From NCBI RefSeq assembly GCF_000233695.2, contig NZ_CM001488.1:2044403-2108402 (forward strand): 64,000 nt of DNA, given 5' to 3'. The stretch's first letter is position 1; each line of letters opens with the position of its first letter. Positions 6,118 through 14,571 of this stretch are shown in pieces. Under the pieces are notes generated by a model that did no database searches, was not told the DNA's origin, and saw only the letters and a program-made list of their open reading frames with translations. Made by a program: the position numbers and the translations under genes. This stretch comes from Desulfobacter postgatei 2ac9 (lineage in GTDB: Bacteria; Desulfobacterota; Desulfobacteria; Desulfobacterales; Desulfobacteraceae).

Positions 6118-7799
6118 ACTCGATGATCCAGTTTTTTGGGATTAGACAATGTCACAATATTGGGAAATGTAAAGGCTGGTCAAGTCGATGGTATAATACC
6201 AACTATTCCAGCTGATATCTCACCCATCGGTTGGCCAGCCTCCACTGAGCAGAATAAAATAAGTTTTACTTGAATACAAGGGTTCCATTGCGATATATGC
6301 TTCATTTCTGCAAATAATAAATGAGGCGGATGTGTTAATAGAGAAGCTGTTGCCGTTTGTTGAAAATTATACCGAGTCACTGAATACTGAGTTAACAGAG
6401 TCTTCCCCTGGGATGACCTTAAGTAAATCACAAAAATTCTGGCTGGGTTTCTGCATCACTGGAATCATTTTAACCAACAGCATCAATTGGACTGCTTTTT
6501 CCCGTATCAGCATAGGACGGTATAAAAAAACAGCACTTTCCTGGATGTTTCGCCATTCTAAAATTGCTTGGGAGCATTTGTTCCACCTCAGCCTCAAAAT
6601 TATTTTCAAAGTATATGATATCACCAAAGGTGTTGTCAGTATTGATGATTCCGATAAAAAACGCAGTAAATGCACAACAAAAATTTTTGGCGTCCACAAA
6701 ATAAAAGACAAATCAACAGGCGGTTTTTGCATGGGTCAAGGCTTGGTATTTTTGGTATTGATAACACCGAAAATAACCATTCCAATAGGCTATGGCTTTC
6801 ATGTTCCTGATCCAAAAATCAGCGAATGGGTCAAGGAGGATAAAAGGTTAAAAAAGGCTGGAGTTCCAAAATCAGAACGCCCGAAAAAGCCGATGCGATC
6901 AGATGAATATCCAACTATTTCAAGTATTTCTATAGCTCTTTTAAAAACCTTTGTACAGCAACACCCTGAAATAAAAATAGAAGCAATTGTTGCAGATGCC
7001 TTGTATGGTAATGCTGAGTTCATGGATGAGGCTTCAAAAATTGCAGGAAGCGCTCAAGTCATTAGTCAAATAAGGTACAATCAAAATATTTCATTCAAAA
7101 ACAGTAAAAAATCAGTGGAAAAATATTTTGAAAATATTCAACCGATTCAAAAAACCATACATATACGCGGAGGCAAAGGGGTTGTTGTACTTATTAAAAG
7201 TGCCAGAATACATGTGTGTGCCCATAGAAAAAAACGATTTGTCATTGCAATAAAATACACTGGAGAAGAGGACTATCGGTACCTTGTCGCTTCGGACCTG
7301 ACCTGGCGATATGCTGATATAATAGATGCTTTTACACTCAGATGGTTAGTAGAGGTTTTTATTCAAGACCACAAGGGTAATGAAGGGTGGGGAAATTTGA
7401 CCAAACAACCTGGTAAAGATGGGTCTTACAGAAGTTTGACCCTGAGTCTGTTGGTTGATCATTGTCTCCTCCTTCATCCGGACCAGGTGGCCTCGATAAA
7501 TAACAAACTGCCCGCAAAAACTGTTGGCAGCCTATGTGATATCGTCAAAGTTGACAGCATCTTATCCTTTGTCGAACAAATCATTCACAGTGATGACCCA
7601 GAATCCCATTTCAAGCAGATCTCGGTATTTTTAAAAGAGCATTTTGTAAAGTCAAATGATTCCAAAAAACACATGAATCTAAAACCTTGGGGAAATTATC
7701 AATCCTCCCCATCATTAAAATATAAAGCATTCTGTTAACATGGGGATAATAACTGGTAGATACGTTCCATGTCAATTTTTAAAAACTGGATCATCGAGT
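6118..7799 (+). mobile_element. Complete IS element (IS4-superfamily-like), 1682 bp
   Basis: The element is bounded by perfect 19-bp terminal inverted repeats, ACTCGATGATCCAGTTTTT at 6118-6136 and its complement at 7781-7799, with a 3-bp AAT target duplication outside. It carries one transposase gene (6332-7738). A truncated copy of its left end lies at 149-290, so the IS is multicopy. The insertion cuts the signal peptide of the PEP-CTERM gene. The exact IS family is not certain. Confidence 0.88.
6332..7738 (+). CDS. DDE transposase of the 1682-bp IS
   Basis: A 468-residue transposase. The catalytic aspartates are probably in VVSIDDSDKKRSK (about residue 93) and IEAIVADALYGNAEF (about residue 213), and the glutamate in LRWLVEVFIQDHKGNEGWGN (about residue 345), an RNase H-like core of the IS4 superfamily. 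It fills the IS between its inverted repeats and is uninterrupted, so it is probably active. The start is taken as GTG at 6332; a nearby ATG is out of frame. The family label (IS4 versus IS701 or an unclassified group) is unsure. Confidence 0.8.
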   Translation: MLIEKLLPFVENYTESLNTELTESSPGMTLSKSQKFWLGFCITGIILTNSINWTAFSRISIGRYKKTALSWMFRHSKIAWEHLFHLSLKIIFKVYDITKGVVSIDDSDKKRSKCTTKIFGVHKIKDKSTGGFCMGQGLVFLVLITPKITIPIGYGFHVPDPKISEWVKEDKRLKKAGVPKSERPKKPMRSDEYPTISSISIALLKTFVQQHPEIKIEAIVADALYGNAEFMDEASKIAGSAQVISQIRYNQNISFKNSKKSVEKYFENIQPIQKTIHIRGGKGVVVLIKSARIHVCAHRKKRFVIAIKYTGEEDYRYLVASDLTWRYADIIDAFTLRWLVEVFIQDHKGNEGWGNLTKQPGKDGSYRSLTLSLLVDHCLLLHPDQVASINNKLPAKTVGSLCDIVKVDSILSFVEQIIHSDDPESHFKQISVFLKEHFVKSNDSKKHMNLKPWGNYQSSPSLKYKAFC

Positions 7800-7809
7800 A
7801 ATAACAGGT

Positions 7810-8730
7810 TTGTTATCTTTTTTCTTCTTCTGCGGGTCTGCATATGCTATCACCCAAACACCATTTGACATGTACACTCCCTATGGTACAAACTTCAACA
7901 TTCTTGGAGATTCAATTGAGCAACTTGATTTTGCATCAAGTTATGGGGTAGCAGTAAATGCCAATACATTAGCAGGAACGCCCGACGATCCTTTTAATTT
8001 TGTTTTTCAGTCTAATGTCACTGGTTTTACCGACATTAATGGTAATAGCGCCGCAACGCCCGGAATCAACTTACCGGCAAGTCCGTCTTTTGATCAATAC
8101 GAGTACACCTTAGTTGGTTCTATTTGGGAGACTTATGATGGATTAGGCGGATTAGGTGCAAGTTTTACTTTAGCCAATGCTCCAGCCGGCGAGACAAACT
8201 TTATTGAAATTTACGCCGATACATATGATGCAGGAACAGTCCAATCCAACCTAAACACAGGTATGGGTTTTACGGATGGAACACTCATATTGAGGGCAGA
8301 AGCCGTATCGGGAGATGGACTTTTTACCATAACTGATGATCTTAATTCTAATGCAGTACCCGACAACCAGGATAGAGGCATTGGCTCAACTAAAATAATT
8401 TGGAAGGTGTCTTTTTTTGATTCCACATACTTTGATTTTGGTGGAATTGATTTGTCTGATCCAACTAATTTCCTGTATTCACAGTTTGATGGTACATTGA
8501 ACCTGCCTCCACCTGCTGCTGCCAATTCAATAGTAATGTGGGATGGAACCGATCCTAATTTTTTTACTGGACTTGCAGATGGAACAACTCAATATAATAC
8601 TAACGACTTTTTATTTCAAGTTGACGCTTTTAAAATTTTCCAGCCAGGTGTTGTTCCTGAACCTGGAACATTCTTTTTATTTGGGCTTGGTTTGCTTGGT
8701 TTAAGTGCAACAGCTAGAAGAAAAAAATAA
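7810..8730 (+). pseudogene. PEP-CTERM sorting-domain protein, 5' end cut off by IS
   Basis: The body of a secreted protein of about 314 residues in its original form. After the signal peptide (cleavage expected after AYA, just before ITQTPFDMYT) it has a Ser/Thr/Asn/Gly-rich, cysteine-free extracellular domain of no recognised family. It ends with the PEP-CTERM sorting signal: VVPEPGT, a hydrophobic helix FFLFGLGLLGLSA and the basic tail TARRKK. Such proteins are cut and anchored by an exosortase and are usually linked to exopolysaccharide and floc or biofilm. The native start at 6101 is separated by the IS; a TTG at 7810 would keep only half of the signal peptide. Expression is therefore probably lost. 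No exosortase gene is in the window. Confidence 0.85.
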
Positions 8731-8776
8731 AGTCCTTATACCTATAAATCAACCAAAATAGTTTATTAAAAAAAAT

Positions 8777-8812
8777 AAAAAAAGACTTGATTTATTAATC
8801 AAGTCTTTTTTT
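8777..8812 (+). terminator. Rho-independent terminator after the PEP-CTERM gene
   Basis: AAAGACTTGATT (8781-8792) pairs perfectly with AATCAAGTCTTT (8797-8808) around a 4-base loop, with A-rich bases before and a T run after. The symmetry (A run and T run) suggests it could work in both directions. Confidence 0.85.
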
Positions 8813-8868
8813 ATTGACTTTATGACTGAATAGTGAAATTAGATAATTAATCTATCTTAGGAGAAATC

Positions 8869-9837
8869 ATGGAAACCGTTGCTTGCCAATTATGTAACAG
8901 TAGAAAATACACCGTCCAATTTTCGGCCTATGATTATATAACGAATGAAGCCCACGTTCTTGTCAGGTGCGATAATTGTAATTTTTCCTATGTTAATCCT
9001 CAACCTACAGTTGATCAGCTTCAAAAATACTATCCTGAGTCTTATTACGGAGATGATCAATTTTTGTATGAAAAAATAGATAACTTCATTAGGTTTAAAA
9101 AAATCAAGGAGCTATTCCCTGATACTACTGGCACTATTTTAGACATAGGTTGTGGTAAAGGTTTATTATTAAAAGCATTGGAAGATATTAACTGGAAAGT
9201 TCACGGAATAGAACTATCTGAGACTTCAGCTCTGTATGCAAAAAAAAAACTAAACATTAAAATTGCAACTCAGATGTTGGATACATGTAATTTCCCGAGT
9301 AATCATTTCGATCTTGTTACGATGTTCCATTCTTTGGAACATATGAAAGAGCCTAAAAAAATACTTAAAGAAATTCATAGGGTTCTATCAGACGACGGAA
9401 TTTTGTTAATTGAAGTTCCAAAATTCGATAGTCTTTTTTCAAAGCTTTTCAAAGAGAAATGGTTCCACCTTGATTTACCACGCCATTTATATCATTTTGA
9501 GAATTTTAGTATAAAAAAAATTTTAAAAGATTCTGGTTTCCAAATAATTGACCACAAAAATTTTGCTTTTTTTTATGATATTTTTGGTAATATTCAAAGT
9601 TGTTACAATTTTATCTGCTCAAAAGTTAATCTTTTTAACGATTTTAACACTAAACGACTTACTATAAAATCTATTAAAAAATTCAGACATCGTAATAGAA
9701 TATATTTAGACCTTTTGTTCTGCCATTTAACATTTCCGGTCTTTTTTTTGGTCATGTTGCTTTTATCGATTGTGTTATCACTTTTTAATCAAGGTGGTAC
9801 ACTGATCATTCTTGCGCAAAAACATCCAACTATTTAA
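8869..9837 (+). CDS. SAM-dependent methyltransferase with zinc-ribbon start and membrane tail
   Basis: A 322-residue class I methyltransferase. Residues 5-60 hold a zinc-ribbon-like set of cysteines (CQLC and CDNC) typical of methyltransferases in polysaccharide or sugar-modification loci. The SAM-binding motif I is ILDIGCGKGLLLKAL (about residues 91-105), followed by HGIELSE and DLVTMFHSLEHMKEP. The C-terminus (about residues 285-310) is hydrophobic and could attach the protein to the membrane. AGGAG lies before the ATG. Seven bases separate it from the next gene, so the two form an operon, likely for surface glycan modification. Confidence 0.78.
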   Translation: METVACQLCNSRKYTVQFSAYDYITNEAHVLVRCDNCNFSYVNPQPTVDQLQKYYPESYYGDDQFLYEKIDNFIRFKKIKELFPDTTGTILDIGCGKGLLLKALEDINWKVHGIELSETSALYAKKKLNIKIATQMLDTCNFPSNHFDLVTMFHSLEHMKEPKKILKEIHRVLSDDGILLIEVPKFDSLFSKLFKEKWFHLDLPRHLYHFENFSIKKILKDSGFQIIDHKNFAFFYDIFGNIQSCYNFICSKVNLFNDFNTKRLTIKSIKKFRHRNRIYLDLLFCHLTFPVFFLVMLLLSIVLSLFNQGGTLIILAQKHPTI

Positions 9838-9843
9838 AAAATA

Positions 9844-10530
9844 ATGAAATTCTCGGCAATAGATGTTCTGATAACTTGTGTTTGTCTCATTTCAATAATT
9901 TTTTGTTCAACTATCATTACTATTATATTCTCTTCTGTATTTCGAAGTAGTGACGAATATTTACCTATCATAAAAATGATTTTATTTTTAGTGTTTTTTT
10001 TTCTCCTATTAGGCGGTATATATCCACGAGTATTACGATTATTTTGTCCGGCTAAAGATTCAATTTTCTCTTCTGAAGATTCAACTATTGAGTGTCTTTT
10101 CTGGAAGCAGACCGTGTTCAGTTATGAGTTGACCGTTTCTATATTTGCCTATATTATTCCAGTTCTTCTCAGAGCCCCAGTCTACAGATTATTGGGGGCA
10201 AGAATTGGCAAAGGCGTTTTGATCGCTGGCAAGATAGTCGAACCTCAGATGGTGACTTTAGGCAATTACTCTCTTTGTGGAGAAATGTCTCTATTAATGG
10301 CTCATGCGATAATGGGAGATAAAGTTGTTTTAAAAAAAATAACTATTGGGGACAACGTGTCCGTGGGGGCTCATGCCATCATTATGCCCGGAGTAGCTAT
10401 AGGCGATAATTCTATAATTGCAACTGGATCCCTTGTACCTATGGATACAATAGTCCCTGCAAATGAAATTTGGCGCGGGATACCAGCCAAGAAATGGAAA
10501 TCAGTAGACCCTTTTGATGTCAAATCTTGA
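9844..10530 (+). CDS. Membrane-anchored hexapeptide-repeat acyltransferase
   Basis: A 228-residue protein with two N-terminal membrane helices (about residues 5-30 and 40-62) followed by a left-handed beta-helix of hexapeptide repeats (IGKGVLIAGKIVEPQMVTLG, IGDNVSVGAHAIIMPGVAIG, then GDNSIIATGSLV) and the closing IWRGIPAKKWK. This is the acetyl/acyltransferase family acting on sugars. Its place after a methyltransferase and before a glycosyltransferase suggests polysaccharide decoration. The catalytic His common to the family may be H167-169 in GAHAIIMPG, by analogy. Confidence 0.7.
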   Translation: MKFSAIDVLITCVCLISIIFCSTIITIIFSSVFRSSDEYLPIIKMILFLVFFFLLLGGIYPRVLRLFCPAKDSIFSSEDSTIECLFWKQTVFSYELTVSIFAYIIPVLLRAPVYRLLGARIGKGVLIAGKIVEPQMVTLGNYSLCGEMSLLMAHAIMGDKVVLKKITIGDNVSVGAHAIIMPGVAIGDNSIIATGSLVPMDTIVPANEIWRGIPAKKWKSVDPFDVKS

Positions 10531-10536
10531 TAAAGC

Positions 10537-10706
10537 TTGGCTCATGTTGCGTTTCAGGGTCTTTTTAGGGGATGATAAGTCTAACTATTTAAAATATATA
10601 ACAAAATAATCCAGCCTTGTAATATACAAAACATTGATATTACTAATTATTTCAAATACATAGGGCTTTTATCAAAAATAAAATCCCAAAACACAACATG
10701 AGCCAA
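10537..10706. mobile_element. MITE-like 170-bp element with terminal inverted repeats
   Basis: TTGGCTCATGTTGCGTTTCA at 10537-10556 is matched by the complement of 10687-10706 (TTGGCTCATGTTGTGTTTTG), differing at few positions over 20 bases. The interior of about 130 bases is AT-rich and non-coding. It fills the gap between the acyltransferase and glycosyltransferase genes. No transposase or clear target duplication was seen. It could instead be a large terminator-like structure. Confidence 0.5.
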
Positions 10707-10743
10707 AAATAATTTAGGGCTCGAATTGCCTTGGAACCAATTA

Positions 10744-11991
10744 ATGACCCGACCAAATATACTAATTTTACCCTATATGCCAACCTTATCACATACCTCA
10801 AGACCGCTTGAGATAGCTAAACTTTTAAGGGCGGATGGCTGTAATGTTTTATTTGCAGGATTTAATACAAATAAGTCCAAGTTTTCTTTCATAGAAAAAG
10901 AAGGATTTAAATGTTTAGCATTGTTTGAACCCGACCCAGATACTCTTTTTACTAATATCAGAAACGGGAAAATGAAATTTGTTTCTGCCTTAACGTTGGA
11001 TCAAATAGTAAAAGCAGATATCAATTTATTCAAAAAAGTTGCTCCTGACTTGATTTTATCGGACGGCAGGTTTTCAGCTATGATATCAACTCAAATTGCA
11101 GACATACCGCATGTAGCCGTTGTAAATGCATCATCCACAGAATATCGAAGCATTCCTTACATACCATTTTTTGAAAAAATCTTTCCTCTCTGGATGCGCG
11201 AACATAAAAACTTTCGTCAATTTTGCGATAAAATGAATCTGAAAATAGAAATGGCCGTTTTTGACAACGCTATGAACCATTTTAAACGTCTTTCCAAAAA
11301 ATACAACCTGAAACTACCGGTTACAGCAACCAACTGCCTTGCCGGCAAAGATCTTACATTGTTGGCTGATATTCCTGAATACTTCCCAGTTAAAAATCAA
11401 CCTGATAACTACCATTACATTGGCCCCATTACTTGGAAGAGATCTGTTAACACGCCCAAGCCAAGGTGGTGGCCCCTTCCTGAAACGGATAAACCTAAAA
11501 TTTATCTGACCATGGGCACAACCGGTGAAAATAATCTTTTTTCATTAATATACAACTACCTCAAAAAGTCCGATTTTATAACCATCATTACAACAGGCAG
11601 CCAAAACGATCAGTTTAAAACCATCCCTGGCAGAATTTATGTTGAGGACTACATTGATGGAGAAGCCGTTCTTAAAAAATCAGATTTAGTTATATGTCAT
11701 GGCGGAAACGGCACCATATACCAGGCTATTGGCAAGGTAACGCCAATTATTGGCATACCCACAATCCCTGATCAGGATTTTAATATGCGACGAGTAGAAG
11801 CACTGGGTGTCGGGATTAGGATACCCATAAAAACCATTTTAAAAAAACCGGACATCCTGATGGATAAAATTCAGACAATTCTGACGAACAAAGATTATTT
11901 TAAAAAGAATCTATACAAACTGCAAACAAGTCTTAAAAAATATACAGGGGCAGATATTGCTGCAGATTTAATTCAATCTTATTTGTCGTAA
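10744..11991 (+). CDS. UGT/MGT-type (GT1/GT28-like) glycosyltransferase
   Basis: A 415-residue GT-B fold glycosyltransferase. The N-terminal domain reads ILILPYMPTLSHTSRPLEIA, the acceptor-side pattern with a conserved His; the C-terminal domain has YLTMGTTGENNLF and the nucleotide-sugar motif SDLVICHGGNGTIYQAIGK followed by PTIPDQDFNMRRVEALGVGI, as in MurG/UGT/EryCIII families. I prefer ATG at 10744 over a TTG at 10726 because the family starts at (R)PNILI. It may transfer a sugar to a lipid or small molecule in the local surface-glycan pathway. Confidence 0.78.
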   Translation: MTRPNILILPYMPTLSHTSRPLEIAKLLRADGCNVLFAGFNTNKSKFSFIEKEGFKCLALFEPDPDTLFTNIRNGKMKFVSALTLDQIVKADINLFKKVAPDLILSDGRFSAMISTQIADIPHVAVVNASSTEYRSIPYIPFFEKIFPLWMREHKNFRQFCDKMNLKIEMAVFDNAMNHFKRLSKKYNLKLPVTATNCLAGKDLTLLADIPEYFPVKNQPDNYHYIGPITWKRSVNTPKPRWWPLPETDKPKIYLTMGTTGENNLFSLIYNYLKKSDFITIITTGSQNDQFKTIPGRIYVEDYIDGEAVLKKSDLVICHGGNGTIYQAIGKVTPIIGIPTIPDQDFNMRRVEALGVGIRIPIKTILKKPDILMDKIQTILTNKDYFKKNLYKLQTSLKKYTGADIAADLIQSYLS

Positions 11992-11993
11992 AA

Positions 11994-12122
11994 TCAATCG
12001 ACCCTTTTTAAAAATTTTGCTGGATTCCCGCCCCATATTTTTTTCACCGATTACCGTATTGGGGGTACTACTGAGTATGCCGCCACAATCGGATCATTTT
12101 CAATGTTGACACCGGCCCATAG
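11994..12122 (-). pseudogene. C-terminal remnant of a hexapeptide acetyltransferase
   Basis: The minus strand reads WAGVNIENDPIVAAYSVVPP, an in-frame TAA, then IWGGNPAKFLKRVD and a TGA at 11994-11996. 'GNPAKFLK' and 'IVAAxSVV' are the hallmark end of WcaF/LpxA-like acetyltransferases. With an internal stop and no upstream part this is a gene scar. The remaining intergenic sequence up to 12215 shows no further gene. Confidence 0.6.
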
Positions 12123-12215
12123 CAAATAAACAAGAATCGGTTAGACTCACTGAGAACAATAAGAGAAATAATAATATGGCATTGAGCCGGATTGTTCTCA
12201 TAAAAAGCCCTTTAA

Positions 12216-13787
12216 TCAAAAGGTGTATAACACTTCAACGTATCCCCGGTCGTTCTCATTAAAGAGCCCAAAATCTCCGTCGCTTTCTCCATAAAAAATA
12301 TCCACCCCGCAAATGATTTTTAGATAATCATTATGATTATAGGTGATTTTTGGCCGAAGCAAATAATCCCTCTGATTCAAGCTTGAAACCATGAACAATT
12401 CCAGTTCGATCTTATCTTCAAAAAATTCTTTTTTCATCCAAATAGAAAGAGCGGTAGTATACTCCTTTTGAGTCATGTCTGCCTGATAATCCAGAATGAT
12501 TTCCTGCAGGAGCTGGAAATTTGTTTCCAGGGAGTTTAAGAATGTATAATCCACACCAAGCAGCCACTTGAAGGTATCACTTCTAACTATTCCGTCATTG
12601 TCAGCAGGATTCTGCGAAGAGATAAACATCTCATGATTATAAATAAATTCCCCCTTGAAAACAGCGTCCATGTACTCTTTGGAAAAGGTGTGTCCAAACC
12701 TGTGCATTCGTTCATATTCCGGTTGGTATGTAATGCTTATGGGCTGGCTACTCCCGACTGGATTAAATGAAATATACCGGTAGCTCACTGGAAAGTTATA
12801 ATAATCGTATAAATAGAATACGGACAGATCCCATCCGTCCATCAACTTTGACGCCCGGAATCCCAGTTCGCTATTATCAAGACTGTTCGCCGGCTCATGG
12901 CCTTCATTCATAACGATATCTGCATTTTGTTCATAAATCAATCTGGAGAAATCAAATTCCGAACCCTGTTTGCCAAATTCATTAAATTCAGGATACGGAA
13001 TAAAAACAAACTGGAGATACAAGCTGCCAGGGTAATACTCCAGGTTAATTGCAGGGACGGGAATTCTAATCTGATCCAGATCCGGCAGGATATATTCCCT
13101 CAAATCATTAGGGTTGACAATATCGGCAAAGAAGAGTCCCACAGCCTCCCCCCAGACAATCTGTTGATTTCCAATTCGCAATTCGGCATTTCCCCAACTA
13201 AAATCCACGTAGGCATCCCTTAAATCTGTCTGCTTTTTTTGATCACTTTCAACACCTTCATTATAGTTGTCGGTTAGATCAAAGACAGCGTCATAGGACA
13301 ATCTGCCTCCAAACACATAGGACAAATTATCAGAAACCCTTCCGGATAGATTAAAATTGAAATCTGTTTTAATTTTCGAAAATTGATGGGGTTTTTTCAA
13401 ACGATAAGCGGTTTGGTTTCTCAAATCACCATTTACGGTCATGGATGCTGCCGTCCGGCTTTTTTCAGGCAACTGCCGGGATGGCATACCGGTATCAAAT
13501 GAGGGAAAAAGAGCGTCCAGACTTTCCTGGTCCAATTCGCCTGTATTATCCGGCTGAGAAGTATCGGTATTATTTTTTATAGTTTCATCATGATCCATCG
13601 ACCCAGCATCTTTTTGAACTGTAGTTGATTTGGCAATACCCATAGTTTCGATTTGGTGCTTTTGCTGATGGGCAATATTAAGGTGTCTGTTGGACGCTGA
13701 TGCGTCAGATGGATCAAGGCTCCATATCCACATGTGGATGACAAAAATAATGAAGCAAAAACAAGCTTTTTCCATCATTGAACGCAT
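12216..13787 (-). CDS. DUF1302-like outer-membrane beta-barrel protein (copy 1)
   Basis: A 523-residue protein with an N-terminal hydrophobic export signal (FCFIIFVIHMWIWSL), a low-complexity linker to about residue 100, and a barrel of alternating amphipathic strands ending in an aromatic residue (EVLYTF), as outer-membrane barrels do. The block ELRIGNQQIVWGEAVGLFFA followed by NPNDLREYI is shared with the protein at 21109-22578 and is characteristic of DUF1302-type barrels. It is the last gene of a four-gene minus-strand set (ATPase, permease, LolA-like, barrel). I infer that it is the outer-membrane end of an export route for a lipid or hydrophobic compound. Confidence 0.72.
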   Translation of the reverse strand: MRSMMEKACFCFIIFVIHMWIWSLDPSDASASNRHLNIAHQQKHQIETMGIAKSTTVQKDAGSMDHDETIKNNTDTSQPDNTGELDQESLDALFPSFDTGMPSRQLPEKSRTAASMTVNGDLRNQTAYRLKKPHQFSKIKTDFNFNLSGRVSDNLSYVFGGRLSYDAVFDLTDNYNEGVESDQKKQTDLRDAYVDFSWGNAELRIGNQQIVWGEAVGLFFADIVNPNDLREYILPDLDQIRIPVPAINLEYYPGSLYLQFVFIPYPEFNEFGKQGSEFDFSRLIYEQNADIVMNEGHEPANSLDNSELGFRASKLMDGWDLSVFYLYDYYNFPVSYRYISFNPVGSSQPISITYQPEYERMHRFGHTFSKEYMDAVFKGEFIYNHEMFISSQNPADNDGIVRSDTFKWLLGVDYTFLNSLETNFQLLQEIILDYQADMTQKEYTTALSIWMKKEFFEDKIELELFMVSSLNQRDYLLRPKITYNHNDYLKIICGVDIFYGESDGDFGLFNENDRGYVEVLYTF

Positions 13788-13809
13788 GTGAATCCGTATA
13801 AAATGGTTT

Positions 13810-14562
13810 TTAGTATTTTAATTTTTTTAAATAATTTTTCGTAAATACTCTGTCAGGAAAATCATCCAGGGTCATGTTTGAATAATCAATGATGGTCTTC
13901 TGACCTTCAACCAAGGGATTATCAAGAACCAGCCGGGTAGGCCTAATTTGGTCTAAAAGCTTTTCATAGTTTGTGTAATAGCAAGTTTTTAAAAGTTTGC
14001 CGGAAAAAGCATAAAACTCACCTTTTAAAGGATAATAGGTATCCTTCATCACCCATAAATTAACTTTGTGATAGGTTACCCTTTCATCCTTGGCCGTCAG
14101 TTCAAGGATATAAAATTCTTTCCCTTTGATAATCACCGTATCTTTCAGTACAGGATCATAATCTCCTGAAAAATTGGCTCTGGCAATGTCCCCGTTTGCA
14201 GCCTCACCGAAAAGTCTTTGCTGAAGAGAAATCCTTAACGGTTTGGAGATATTCTGTAAGAAAGCCCATAAATCATAGCGTAGCATTAAAAGGGAGGTTC
14301 CTTTGTCCATCGCGGGTTCCAATGTCTTAATGATGGTTTTATCCTTGCCCTTCATCCATATTTCATAAACAGCAATTTTATCTTCTTTACCCGGTTTTTT
14401 GCTGATGATCCTGGCGGTTACCCGGTAATCTTTTTTAGGGGCTCTTATTTCATCTGCATATTCAAGAATTTTTAGGGCTGTAATTTCTTCAGCCGTTAAT
14501 ATTTTTAAAGGAAAAACTGAACATATAAAAATAAGAGCCAGTATTATTGTTATTTGCTTCAT
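13810..14562 (-). CDS. LolA-like periplasmic lipoprotein/lipid carrier (copy 1)
   Basis: A 250-residue protein with a signal peptide (KQITIILALIFICSVFPLKI, cleaved near TAEE) and the 'outer membrane lipoprotein-sorting protein' fold: TARIISKKPGKEDKIAVYEI, IWMKGKDKTIIKTLEPAMDK, WAFLQNISKPLRIS and the C-terminal strands KTIIDYSNMTLDDFPDRVFT. It is the LolA-superfamily type that accompanies RND/MMPL or ABC transporters and carries hydrophobic cargo across the periplasm. It sits 9 bases after the permease gene and 22 bases before the barrel gene. A paralogue is at 20307-21080. Confidence 0.75.
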   Translation of the reverse strand: MKQITIILALIFICSVFPLKILTAEEITALKILEYADEIRAPKKDYRVTARIISKKPGKEDKIAVYEIWMKGKDKTIIKTLEPAMDKGTSLLMLRYDLWAFLQNISKPLRISLQQRLFGEAANGDIARANFSGDYDPVLKDTVIIKGKEFYILELTAKDERVTYHKVNLWVMKDTYYPLKGEFYAFSGKLLKTCYYTNYEKLLDQIRPTRLVLDNPLVEGQKTIIDYSNMTLDDFPDRVFTKNYLKKLKY

Positions 14563-14571
14563 AAAAGGATC

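Noticed and set aside
12897-13223. 108-codon frame opposite the first DUF1302 gene
   Set aside because: Antisense to a well-supported barrel gene; no own motif or start signal.
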